64,000 bases of DNA from Caulobacter sp. SLTY. Lineage in GTDB: Bacteria; Pseudomonadota; Alphaproteobacteria; Caulobacterales; Caulobacteraceae. Both the position numbers and the translations under genes were made by a program. The stretch covers positions 1 through 64,000 of the forward strand of contig NZ_JAAALA010000004.1 of the NCBI RefSeq assembly GCF_009905535.1. The letters run 5' to 3'. Positions 22,743 through 30,261 of this stretch are shown piece after piece; position 1 is the first letter of the stretch, and every line of letters begins with the position of its first letter. The notes under the pieces were generated by a model that was not told where the DNA came from, searched no databases, and worked only from the letters and a program-made list of their open reading frames with translations.

Positions 22743-23212
22743 CCGCGTCGTTCGCAGAAGGGCCCGTGCTCGTCGAAGGCCCGCTTCCAGATGCGATCCT
22801 CATAATTCACGGGAACCGCGGGTTGAGCTGTGACGTCAAGGATCGTCGCCACGCAGGTCCGTGAAAAGGCAATCTGGTAGCGGTGGTTCTCGATGGGGGT
22901 GAAGCTGAAGGTTCCGATGCAGCCGCTGTTCAGGCTCGTATCCTGTGACAGGGTGATGGTCGCCTCGGTTCCCGCCACCATCTTCAGGTCGCGGACCTGG
23001 CCGGAGCCGACGACCGGCATCAGATTGTGTCGCTCCCTGCATTCGACCGAGTCGTCATAGAAGCTGACCGCGACGTAACGGCCGGACTGGTTGTCGATGC
23101 GGATATCGGCCATCGCTCCCGAGGTCGGCGGCTCGTAGGGCATGACCAGACAGCCCCAGAGCGGCAGCGCGAGCGCGGACATCGCCGCGATCCGGCCGAA
23201 ATGCTTGATCAT
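22739..23212 (-). CDS. Hypothetical lipoprotein
   Basis: 157 aa. It starts MIKHFGRIAAMSALALPLWGC, a lipoprotein signal with a plausible lipobox LWGC. The mature part is beta-rich with four further Cys (VECRER, GCIGTF, RTCVAT, PFCERR), suggesting two disulfides and a periplasmic location. I recognise no family. It is coupled by an ATGA overlap to the DUF72 gene upstream. The tail YEDRIWKRAFDEHGPFC is notable but unassigned. Confidence 0.7.
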   Translation of the reverse strand: MIKHFGRIAAMSALALPLWGCLVMPYEPPTSGAMADIRIDNQSGRYVAVSFYDDSVECRERHNLMPVVGSGQVRDLKMVAGTEATITLSQDTSLNSGCIGTFSFTPIENHRYQIAFSRTCVATILDVTAQPAVPVNYEDRIWKRAFDEHGPFCERRG

Positions 23213-24012
23213 CGATCCCCCACCCGAGACTGCAACGCCGCCGCCCCGTGCGGCGCCCGCACCTTGCCCTCGTGGATGATGAAAGCAAAGACGTCGCGCG
23301 GCTGGGGCTCCGGCGTATGGCCGGGATCGACCAACGGCAGGTCGGCGGGGACGCCGCCTGCCGCCCAGGTCTTCAAACGGCCGGCCCAATCGTCGAGCTC
23401 TGCCGGCGGGTAGGCGGTCTCGCAGTCGTCGGAGCCGGTCTGCAGCCGGGCATAGACGAAGTCGGCCGTGACGTCGGCGATCTCCGGATACTTCTCATGC
23501 TTGGCGTAGACGCAGGCGACGCCGTGCTTGCGCAGCAAGGCGGCGAAGTCCGGACTGCAGAAGCTGTCGTGGCGCACCTCGACGGCGTGGCGCAGAGCCA
23601 GGCCGTCCAGGGACTTGGGCAGCAGCTTCAGGAAGCCCTCGAAATCCTCCGGGTCGAACTTCTTGGTGTGGGCGAACTGCCAGAAGATCGGGCCGAGCTT
23701 GGGCCCCAGTTCGGTCAGCCCCTGGTTCAGGAACCGCTCCAGCGATTCCCCGGCTTCGCTGAGCACCTTTCGGTTGGTGGTGAAGCGGCTGCCCTTGACC
23801 GTGAACACGAAGTCGTCCGGCGTCTCGTCCCGCCACTTCTTCCAGCTGTCCGGCTTGAAGGTCGAATAGTAGGTGCCGTTGATCTCGATGCTGCGCAGCT
23901 GCGAGCTCATGTAACGCAGCTCGTCCTTCTGCTTGACGGTCGGTGGGAAGAACACCCCGCGCCAGGGCTCGAAGGTCCAGCCGCCGCAGCCGGTGCGGAT
24001 CGCGCCTGTCAT
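23209..24012 (-). CDS. DUF72 family protein (YecE-like)
   Basis: 267 aa. DUF72 hallmarks are present: IRTGCGGWTFEPWRGVFFP at the N-terminus, LRSIEINGTYYSTFKP, FVFTVKGSRFTTN, AVEVRHDSF and FVYARLQ. The fold is a TIM barrel resembling sugar-phosphate isomerases or endonuclease IV; no reaction is established. GGAGAT precedes the ATG. It is co-translated with the downstream lipoprotein gene. A strong hairpin on the upstream side separates it from the glycine-zipper gene. Confidence 0.9.
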   Translation of the reverse strand: MTGAIRTGCGGWTFEPWRGVFFPPTVKQKDELRYMSSQLRSIEINGTYYSTFKPDSWKKWRDETPDDFVFTVKGSRFTTNRKVLSEAGESLERFLNQGLTELGPKLGPIFWQFAHTKKFDPEDFEGFLKLLPKSLDGLALRHAVEVRHDSFCSPDFAALLRKHGVACVYAKHEKYPEIADVTADFVYARLQTGSDDCETAYPPAELDDWAGRLKTWAAGGVPADLPLVDPGHTPEPQPRDVFAFIIHEGKVRAPHGAAALQSRVGDR

Positions 24013-24085
24013 GAGAATCTCCGTGGGGGGTCAACGCCTCCCACTATAGGCGGATCGCGGCCAATTTCCCTGCGCCGACGCAGGT

Positions 24086-24117
24086 GCGCCCCGGAGGCCT
24101 TTCGGCCGCCGGGGCGC
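24086..24117 (-). terminator. GC-rich hairpin, putative terminator of the glycine-zipper gene
   Basis: Arms GCGCCCCGG (24086-24094) and CCGGGGCGC (24109-24117) extend inward by GGCC/GGCC with a TTTC loop. It lies 26 bp beyond the stop of the leftward glycine-zipper gene and before the DUF72 promoter region. There is no clear U-tract, so termination may be imperfect. Confidence 0.6.
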
Positions 24118-24142
24118 TTAGGGTCAGAACTGGTACGCGACC

Positions 24143-25270
24143 CTAGTTGCGGCGATAGCTTGCCGGACGGCGATCGTCGTCCCGGGCGTCGAGACGGACG
24201 GTGCGGGCCAGGGTGTCCAGACGCGCGTTGATGGTTGCGGCGCCTTTCGGACCCAGGTTGCCGCGATTGCGGTTGCGCAGCTGAGTGTCGGCCAGCTTGA
24301 TCTGGTTGAGTGTGCGCATGGCGGCGGTGGCCTCGCGGGGGCTCAGGTCGCCGTTTCTGCGGGCGGTCTGGATCCACTGTCCAAGCCAGGCCTCGCGTTC
24401 GCGGCTGCCGGTTCCGACGCCGCGCCACATGTCACTCCGGTCGTGCTGGGCCTGGTCGCGACGGGTCTGGTCACGGTCACGCTCGTAGCCGGCGCGATCC
24501 CGCTCATAGTCAGCCCGGTCCTGCTGGTAGGTGTTCTGGGCTTGGGCGTAGCTGGCGGTGGCGATCCAAACGCCGCGGCTGTCGTAGTAGCCGCGCGTCT
24601 CGCCGACGACCCAGCGGCCGTTGGCGTAGTGACCCGGCTGAGCATCGGCGACCCAGACGCCCCGGGCATCACGCCGGCCGGGGGCCTCGCCACGGATCCA
24701 GCGGCCGCGATTATCGTAGTAGCCCTGGGCCGAGCCGGCGACCCAGCGACCGTTCTCGTAGTGACCGCTCGACGCCCCGGCGACCCATTGGCCCCGGCTG
24801 TCATAGTAGCCATTGACGGTGGCCGGAACCCAGCGGCCGTCGCGGTCCATATATCCATCGGCCTCGCGGCTCGCGACCCAGCGGCCGTCCTGAGCGTAGT
24901 AGCCGTTCGGGCGGCCCTCGACGAAGCGGCCGTCGCGGTCGAAGTAGCCGCTGGCCCGGTCGACCCGGCGGTCGTTGGCGTGCCACTGGCCGTTGCTGTC
25001 GTAATAGCCGTAGGCGCGGTCGCAGTCGGCGGTGGAGCGGGCGATGACGTTGCCGGCGATGGCCCCGACAATGCCGCCGACGACGGCGCCCTCGGTGCGG
25101 TTCTTGCGGTCGGCGACATTGCCGCCGACCACGGCGCCGGCGATGCCGCCGATGACCGTCCCGGCCGCGGTGCGGTCGTTCGACGGCTGGGCGCAGCGGT
25201 CCTGGGCGAAGGCCATGGTGGGCAGCAGCGCCGCAACGGCGACGCCGGCGGCCCAAATCGATCTGTTCAT
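24143..25270 (-). CDS. Exported glycine-zipper protein with ten YYDxxGxWV-type repeats
   Basis: 375 aa. A signal peptide ends at AFAQ. Two glycine-zipper blocks follow (GTVIGGIAGAVVGG, GAVVGGIVGAIAGN; residues 37-73) that could insert in or span a membrane. Residues about 88-238 hold ten consecutive repeats of roughly 15 residues (GYYDSRGQWVAG, GHYENGRWVAG, GYYDNRGRWIRG and so on). Then come an Asp/Arg-rich segment (DRADYERDRAGYERDRD) and a basic helical tail. GAGGAG precedes the ATG; an in-frame extension to 25330 lacks a signal peptide. It is probably an envelope protein. The role of the repeats is unknown. Confidence 0.8.
   Translation of the reverse strand: MNRSIWAAGVAVAALLPTMAFAQDRCAQPSNDRTAAGTVIGGIAGAVVGGNVADRKNRTEGAVVGGIVGAIAGNVIARSTADCDRAYGYYDSNGQWHANDRRVDRASGYFDRDGRFVEGRPNGYYAQDGRWVASREADGYMDRDGRWVPATVNGYYDSRGQWVAGASSGHYENGRWVAGSAQGYYDNRGRWIRGEAPGRRDARGVWVADAQPGHYANGRWVVGETRGYYDSRGVWIATASYAQAQNTYQQDRADYERDRAGYERDRDQTRRDQAQHDRSDMWRGVGTGSREREAWLGQWIQTARRNGDLSPREATAAMRTLNQIKLADTQLRNRNRGNLGPKGAATINARLDTLARTVRLDARDDDRRPASYRRN
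24557..25009 (-). repeat. Tandem array of ten ~45-bp coding repeats
   Basis: Within the glycine-zipper gene, ten units encode about 15 residues each on the plan G-Y-Y-D-x-x-G-x-W-V-x-G. Two units (GHYENGRWVAG and GHYANGRWVVG) lack one residue. The Trp and Gly positions are nearly invariant while the linkers vary, so the protein pattern, not recent DNA slippage, is being kept. Confidence 0.8.
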
Positions 25271-25330
25271 AGGGAAACTCCTCGGGTCAGCCATGTTGGC
25301 GATCCGCATGAGACGGTAACGGTGGCTCAT

Positions 25331-25447
25331 GTAATAAGTTCCGATTGAAGAAGTATTTTTATAATCTAGCTAAAATCTGTCAAATAATATTTTCCCTAAA
25401 TATTTCGTCACGACTGAATTATCGCATCAGAATTTTTGAATTTTTGC
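25331..25447. other. AT-rich island in the divergent gap
   Basis: About 117 bp that by eye are roughly 70 % A+T, against a background near 30 %. It contains TATAAT (25360-25365) and runs such as AATAATATTTT and AATTTTTGAATTTTTG. It lies between the leftward glycine-zipper gene and the rightward methyltransferase gene, so it probably holds promoters or a nucleoid-protein binding site. Confidence 0.6.
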
Positions 25448-25525
25448 GCGCCTATCCCTCACAACCGCCTCTGTCTGGCGTCGTCTTCGACCTGTGGTAT
25501 TCAGGCTTTCCAGACGGAGACCGAC

Positions 25526-26362
25526 ATGACCGACCAGCCCAACGCCGCCCAGATCGACTACTGGAACGACAAGGCCGGCGAGACCTGGGCCGCGCTGCAG
25601 GCACTGCTCGACCGCCAGATCGCCCCGCTTGGCGAGGCGGCCATGGCGGCCCTGGCGCCGGCGAAGGGGGAGCGGATCCTTGATGTCGGCTGCGGCTGTG
25701 GCGACACCACCCTGGCTCTGGCCCGGGCGGTCGGCGGGGACGGGGCCGTGCTGGGTCTCGACATCTCCCGGCCGATGCTGGAGGTCGCCCGCGACCGGCT
25801 GGCGGAGGCGGGGCTGACACAGGCGCAAGTCGCCGAAGCCGACGCCCAGGCGGCCGATCTCGGCGGGAACTGGGATGGTGTCTATTCGCGGTTTGGGGTG
25901 ATGTTCTTCGCCGATCCGGACGCCGCCTTTGCCAACCTGGCGGCGGCGCTGAAGCCCGGCGGGCGGCTGGCCTTCGTCTGCTGGCGCACGCTTGCTGAGA
26001 ACCCCTGGATGGGCATCGGGTTGAAGGCCGCGCTTGAGCATGTGCCCCCGCCGCCCCCGGCCGACCCGCTGGCGCCGGGACCGTTCGGCTTTACCGACCC
26101 TGACCGGGTGAGCGGCATCCTGTCCCGCGCCGGGTTTGCCGATATCGCCATCCGGCCGCACGACGAGAAGATCGGCGGCCATAGCCTGGAGGACGCCCTG
26201 ACCGTCTCGCGCCGCGTCGGCCCCGCCGCCCTGCTGATGCGGGAGAACCCGGACAAGCGTGAGGCCATAGACGCCAGCCTTCGCCGCCTGCTGGCGGCGG
26301 ATGACAAGGGCGGGGTGTGGTTCGATTCGGCGACCTGGATCGTCACCGCGACCAAGCCTTAG
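25526..26362 (+). CDS. Class I SAM-dependent methyltransferase
   Basis: 278 aa. The SAM-binding loop is ILDVGCGCGDTTLALA, followed by the acidic residue in VLGLDIS, then SRFGVMFFADPDAAFANLAAALKPGGRLAFVCWR, the UbiE/Methyltransf_11-like arrangement. The Cys in GCGCG and the DPDRV segment match a group of small-molecule methyltransferases of unknown substrate. GGAGA precedes the ATG. The stop overlaps the convergent flavin reductase stop by 4 bp (TTAG). Confidence 0.85.
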   Translation: MTDQPNAAQIDYWNDKAGETWAALQALLDRQIAPLGEAAMAALAPAKGERILDVGCGCGDTTLALARAVGGDGAVLGLDISRPMLEVARDRLAEAGLTQAQVAEADAQAADLGGNWDGVYSRFGVMFFADPDAAFANLAAALKPGGRLAFVCWRTLAENPWMGIGLKAALEHVPPPPPADPLAPGPFGFTDPDRVSGILSRAGFADIAIRPHDEKIGGHSLEDALTVSRRVGPAALLMRENPDKREAIDASLRRLLAADDKGGVWFDSATWIVTATKP

Positions 26363-26964
26363 GCGGGCCGGCGGATCTTCGTCAGCTCTCTGACGACAGC
26401 GTAGTCTGCCAGGTAGCCGCATCGGGCGAGCGGCCTGGCCGCCGCGGTATCGAAACGCCCCTCGACGATGTAGGCGGGGTCGATATGCACACCGACCACC
26501 TGGCCCAGCACCAGGTGGGAGCCGGCCGAGGCGCCGTCGAGGTCGGTCAGGGCGATGACCTGCAACACACGGCATTCCAGCGACGCTGGGCTGGCCGCCA
26601 CGCGGGGTGGCGCGACCATCCGGCTGGGCGCCTTGGCGATGCCGGCCAGTTCGAACTCATCGACCTCCGGCCCGACGCTGGCCGAGGTCGCGTTCATCGC
26701 CTCGGCCAGGGCTTCGCTGACCAGGTTGAAGACGAACTCCCCGGTCTCGCGGACATTGGCCAGGCTGTCGCCCAGCTTCTCGGAGGAAAAGCCGATGATC
26801 GGCGGCCGGGAGGAGAAGGCGTTGAAGAAGCTGTAGGGCGCCAGGTTGACCACGCCCGCCGCGCTGATCGTCGAGATCCAGCCGATGGGGCGTGGCGCCA
26901 CGATGGCCTTGAACGGGTCGTGGGCCAGCCCGTGCCCGGCGGCCGGCTCGTAGAAGTGGGTCAT
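26359..26964 (-). CDS. Flavin reductase-like, FMN-binding protein
   Basis: 201 aa. It has the flavin reductase-like (FMN-binding split barrel) pattern: AIVAPRPIGWISTISAAGVVNLAPYSFFNAFSSRPP, then GEFVFNLVSEALAEAMN and HLVLGQVVGVHI. It probably binds FMN and reduces it, or feeds a monooxygenase, but no dedicated partner lies next to it. It is coupled to the SDR gene upstream by an ATGA overlap. The start at 26964 fits the family N-terminus (HFYEP). Confidence 0.85.
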   Translation of the reverse strand: MTHFYEPAAGHGLAHDPFKAIVAPRPIGWISTISAAGVVNLAPYSFFNAFSSRPPIIGFSSEKLGDSLANVRETGEFVFNLVSEALAEAMNATSASVGPEVDEFELAGIAKAPSRMVAPPRVAASPASLECRVLQVIALTDLDGASAGSHLVLGQVVGVHIDPAYIVEGRFDTAAARPLARCGYLADYAVVRELTKIRRPA

Positions 26965-27734
26965 CGCCCGCCCTGGCCGTCGTCCACCTTGATGCAGGTG
27001 CCGGTCACCGCGTCCGACGCCGGGCCGCAGAGGTAGAGCAGGGTGGAATCGAGCTGGGCCGGGTCGCCCAGACGCTGGCGCGGGAAGTGGCGGGTGATGT
27101 CGCCGACACGCTCCAGCATGCCGTCCATCATCTCGCTGGCGAAGGCGCCGGGGGCGATGGCATTGACGTTGATGTGGAATTTCGACCACTCGACGGCGAG
27201 CGCCTCGGTCATCCGGACGACCGCCGCCTTGCTGACCGAATAGAGCGCCGCGCCGCCGCCCGTGTAGCTGAAGGCGGCGACCGAGGCGATGTTGACGATC
27301 CGGCCGGGGGCCTTTGCTTCCATCCGGCGCTTGGCGAACTCGCAAGCCAGGATCCAGGGGCCGCGGACGTTGGTGTCCAGCACCTTGTCGATCAACTCGA
27401 CGCTCATCTTGGTGGCGCGCTGGGCGTCGGGGGTGCCGGCGTTGTTGACCAGGATGTCGACGGGCCCCAGCGCCTCTTCCGCCCGGCCCACCACGCTCAG
27501 CAGCTGTTCAGTGTCGGTGACATCCAGGGACAGGGCCACGGCCTTGCCGCCGGCGGCGTTGATTTCGGCCGCCAGGGCTTCCAGCTTGTCGGTGCGGCGG
27601 GCGGTCAGGGCCACGGCCGCGCCGCTGGCGGCCAGCACCTGGGCGAACCGGCGGCCGAGGCCCGAAGAGGCGCCGGTGACCAGGGCGACCTTGCCGGTCA
27701 GGTCGGTGGAGGCGTTGGGCAGGGGGTAGGTCAT
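26961..27734 (-). CDS. SDR family oxidoreductase (FabG-like)
   Basis: 257 aa. All classical SDR motifs are present: TGASSGLGR cofactor loop, DILVNNAGT, Ser in NIASVAAF, and the catalytic YSVSK. NAIAPGAFASEM marks the substrate loop. It probably reduces or oxidises a hydroxyacyl or steroid-like alcohol using NAD(P). GGGAG precedes ATG 27734, chosen over an in-frame ATG at 27761. It forms a two-gene unit with the flavin reductase. Confidence 0.88.
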   Translation of the reverse strand: MTYPLPNASTDLTGKVALVTGASSGLGRRFAQVLAASGAAVALTARRTDKLEALAAEINAAGGKAVALSLDVTDTEQLLSVVGRAEEALGPVDILVNNAGTPDAQRATKMSVELIDKVLDTNVRGPWILACEFAKRRMEAKAPGRIVNIASVAAFSYTGGGAALYSVSKAAVVRMTEALAVEWSKFHINVNAIAPGAFASEMMDGMLERVGDITRHFPRQRLGDPAQLDSTLLYLCGPASDAVTGTCIKVDDGQGGR

Positions 27735-27845
27735 GGCGTTTCTCCCGTTTGTTGGCGCCACTATCGGGGGGTGACGGCACGGCAGGGAAGCCCTGTCGGC
27801 GGTTTGCGTCGCCTGCTATTGGCTCAGCTGTTGGACGGAGAGACT

Positions 27846-28622
27846 ATGGCCTGGAGCCGCACCTACGACGGGGACGAGCCAGTCCGGGTCAACAAATGGC
27901 TCGGCCAGACCGGGGTCTGTTCGCGCCGCGAGGCGGAGGGGCTGATCGGCGAGGGGCTGATCAGCATCGATGGTGAGACGGTCGAGGACGCCGGCCGCAA
28001 GATCCTGCCCGGCCAGACCCTGACCATCGCCGACGCCGGCGAGGCGCCCAAGCTGACGGTGGTGATCCACAAGCCGGTCGGCATCGTGTCGGCCCAGCCG
28101 GAGGGGGACCAGGTTCCCGCCGTTCGCCTTCTGACCCGCGCCCGGCTGCACGGCGCCTCGCAGGTTCTTCCGGGCTACGAACACAGGCTGGCGCCGCTCG
28201 GCCGGCTCGACATGGACAGCCGGGGCCTGCTGATCCTCTCGGAGGATGGGGTGCTGGCCAAGGCGGTGATCGGGCCCGACTCCGAGCTGGACAAGGAATA
28301 CTTCGTCCAGGTGCGCGGGGCGGTGACCCCAGAGGCCATCCGCCTGCTGCGTCACGGGCTGGAGCTGGATGGCCGCACCCTGCGGCCCGCCAAGGTGACC
28401 GAGGTCTCGCCCGGCCGCCTGCGCTTCGTGCTGACTGAGGGACGCAACCGCCAGATCCGCCGGATGTGCGAGCTGGTCGGGCTGGAGGTGGTCGACCTGA
28501 TGCGCACGCGGGTCGGGCCGCTGGCCCTGGGCGAGCTGCCCGAGGGGATGTGGCGGCCGATGAGGCCGGAGGAACGAGCCGCCATCCTGGAGGCCTCGAG
28601 GCCCCGCCCGCCGGCGTCCTGA
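27846..28622 (+). CDS. Pseudouridine synthase, RluB/RluF-like
   Basis: 258 aa. The S4 domain is VRVNKWLGQTGVCSRREAEGLI; the catalytic domain has RLAPLGRLDMDSRGLLIL with the active Asp, and the tail motif EGRNRQIRRMCELVGLEVVDLMRTRVGPLALG. A stretch between the IHKPVG motif and the active site (QPEGDQVPAVRLLTRARLHG) resembles RluF more than RluB. Expected product: a pseudouridine in 23S rRNA. ATG 27846 follows GGAGAG, leaving a 111-bp divergent gap to the SDR gene. Confidence 0.85.
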   Translation: MAWSRTYDGDEPVRVNKWLGQTGVCSRREAEGLIGEGLISIDGETVEDAGRKILPGQTLTIADAGEAPKLTVVIHKPVGIVSAQPEGDQVPAVRLLTRARLHGASQVLPGYEHRLAPLGRLDMDSRGLLILSEDGVLAKAVIGPDSELDKEYFVQVRGAVTPEAIRLLRHGLELDGRTLRPAKVTEVSPGRLRFVLTEGRNRQIRRMCELVGLEVVDLMRTRVGPLALGELPEGMWRPMRPEERAAILEASRPRPPAS

Positions 28623-28628
28623 CGCTTT

Positions 28629-28641
28629 TGACGCAGCGTCA
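28629..28641. promoter_or_regulatory. Perfect palindrome TGACGC-A-GCGTCA upstream of the BVMO gene
   Basis: Thirteen bases symmetrical about a central A, 70 bp upstream of the BVMO start and just after the rluF-like stop. A close relative (TGACGC-TG-GCGTCA) lies upstream of the P450 gene at 32504-32517. TTGACG within it could also serve as a -35 element. Confidence 0.45.
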
Positions 28642-28655
28642 TCTGAGCGCTGTTC

Positions 28656-28667
28656 AAACAGCTGTTT
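28656..28667. promoter_or_regulatory. 12-bp palindrome AAACAGCTGTTT upstream of the BVMO gene
   Basis: A perfect 12-bp palindrome, 44 bp before the TTG start of the EthA-like gene, overlapping another short inverted repeat (CTGTT/AACAG). It could be a TetR-type operator, as for mycobacterial ethA/ethR, but no TetR gene is adjacent. Confidence 0.35.
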
Positions 28668-28711
28668 CAGAGCTAGTGTTAACGTCGATAACATAAGCGG
28701 GAGAGACGGTT

Positions 28712-30220
28712 TTGACGCGGGCGACGGAAATCGAGCATTTCGACGTGGTCATCGTGGGCGCCGGCCTCAGCGGCGTCGGGGCGGCCAAGCACCTGCAGGA
28801 CCGCTCGCCCGATCGCACCTACGTTATCCTCGAAGGCCGGGCTGCGATGGGCGGCACCTGGGACCTGTTCCGCTATCCCGGCATCCGGTCGGACAGCGAC
28901 ATGTACACCCTCGGCTACGTCTTCAAGCCGTGGAAGGAGGCCAAGGCCATCGCCGACGGCCCCTCGATCCTGCGCTACGTCAATGAAACGGCGTCCGAGA
29001 ACGGCATCGACCGCCACATCCGCTATGGCCACATGGTCAAGCGCGCTGACTGGGACAGCGAGACCGCCGCCTGGACCGTCGAGGCCGAGCGGGACGGCGC
29101 GCCGGTGAAGTTCACCTGCAACTTCCTTTTCATGTGCTCGGGCTACTACTCCTACAAGTCGGGCTACAAGCCGGAGTTCGTCGGGGCCGCCGACTTCGCC
29201 GGCCGGATCGTGCACCCGCAGGAGTGGCCGGCCGACCTCGACCATTCGGGCAAGAAGGTGGTGGTGATCGGCAGCGGTGCGACCGCAGTCACCCTGGTGC
29301 CGGAAATGGCCAAGACCGCCGCGCACGTGACCATGCTGCAGCGCTCGCCGACCTATGTGGTCTCTCGCCCGGCGGAAGACCCGATCGCCGAGTGGCTGAA
29401 GAAGAAGTTCCAACCGATGACCGCCTACCGCATCACGCGGTGGAAGAATGTGCTGCTAGGCATGCTGTTCTTCCGGATGGCGCGCAAGAACCCGGAGAAG
29501 ACCAAGGATCGGATCCTGGGCATGGTTCGGGAGAAGCTGGGGCCGGACTACGATGTCGCCACCCACTTCACCCCCCGCTACAACCCCTGGGACCAGCGCC
29601 TCTGCCTGGTGCCGGACGACGACCTGTTCGACGCCATCAAGCAGGACAAGGCCAGCGTGGTCACCGACCAGATCGAGCGGTTCACGGCCAACGGCATCCT
29701 GCTGAAGTCCGGCCAGACGCTGGAGGCGGACATCATCGTGACGGCCACCGGCCTGAACCTGGAAGTGCTGGGCGGGGCGGAGTTCGCGGTCGACGGCGCG
29801 CCGGTGACGTTCAGTGAGACCCTGAGCTACAAGGGTATGATGTACAGCGGGGTGCCGAACCTGGCCTCCTCGTTCGGCTACACCAACGCCAGCTGGACTC
29901 TGAAGGCGGACCTGACCTGCGCCTACGTCTGCCGCCTGCTCAACCACATGACCCGCACCGGCCTTCGCCAGTGCACTCCGGTGCGCGGGGCCGCCGATGC
30001 GGCGGGCGATGACTGGCTGGACTTCTCCTCCGGCTACGTCCAGCGCTCGGTCCACCTGTTCCCCAAGCAGGGCGCAAAGGCCCCGTGGAAACAGCACCAG
30101 AACTACGCGCTGGACCTGCTGTCCCTGAAGTTCGGCAAGGTGGATGACGGCGCGATGGTGTTTTCCAACCCCATCGGAGGGTCGCGGCGTGCGGCGGTGG
30201 CGGAAAAGGTAGCGGCTTAA
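28712..30220 (+). CDS. EthA-like Baeyer-Villiger flavin monooxygenase
   Basis: 502 aa. The FAD loop VVIVGAGLSGVGAA is followed by GGTWDLFRYPGIRSDSDMYTLG, the BVMO-type core, then the NADPH loop VVVIGSGATAVTLVPEMA and VTMLQRSPTYVVSRP. The alignment with M. tuberculosis EthA/MymA is close through to WTLKADL and FPKQG. It inserts one oxygen next to a ketone, or S-oxidises, using NADPH. The natural substrate is unknown. The start is TTG 28712 with GCGGGAGAG before it. Palindromes in the 89-bp leader suggest regulation. Confidence 0.9.
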   Translation: MTRATEIEHFDVVIVGAGLSGVGAAKHLQDRSPDRTYVILEGRAAMGGTWDLFRYPGIRSDSDMYTLGYVFKPWKEAKAIADGPSILRYVNETASENGIDRHIRYGHMVKRADWDSETAAWTVEAERDGAPVKFTCNFLFMCSGYYSYKSGYKPEFVGAADFAGRIVHPQEWPADLDHSGKKVVVIGSGATAVTLVPEMAKTAAHVTMLQRSPTYVVSRPAEDPIAEWLKKKFQPMTAYRITRWKNVLLGMLFFRMARKNPEKTKDRILGMVREKLGPDYDVATHFTPRYNPWDQRLCLVPDDDLFDAIKQDKASVVTDQIERFTANGILLKSGQTLEADIIVTATGLNLEVLGGAEFAVDGAPVTFSETLSYKGMMYSGVPNLASSFGYTNASWTLKADLTCAYVCRLLNHMTRTGLRQCTPVRGAADAAGDDWLDFSSGYVQRSVHLFPKQGAKAPWKQHQNYALDLLSLKFGKVDDGAMVFSNPIGGSRRAAVAEKVAA

Positions 30221-30261
30221 CCCCTAGCCGTCATCCCTCCCCCGCTTTGCTAACCACGCGA

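Noticed and set aside
25345-25683. A short frame beginning in the AT-rich island
   Set aside because: It shifts from an AT-rich to a GC-rich shadow of the methyltransferase gene and has no ribosome site; more likely promoter DNA.
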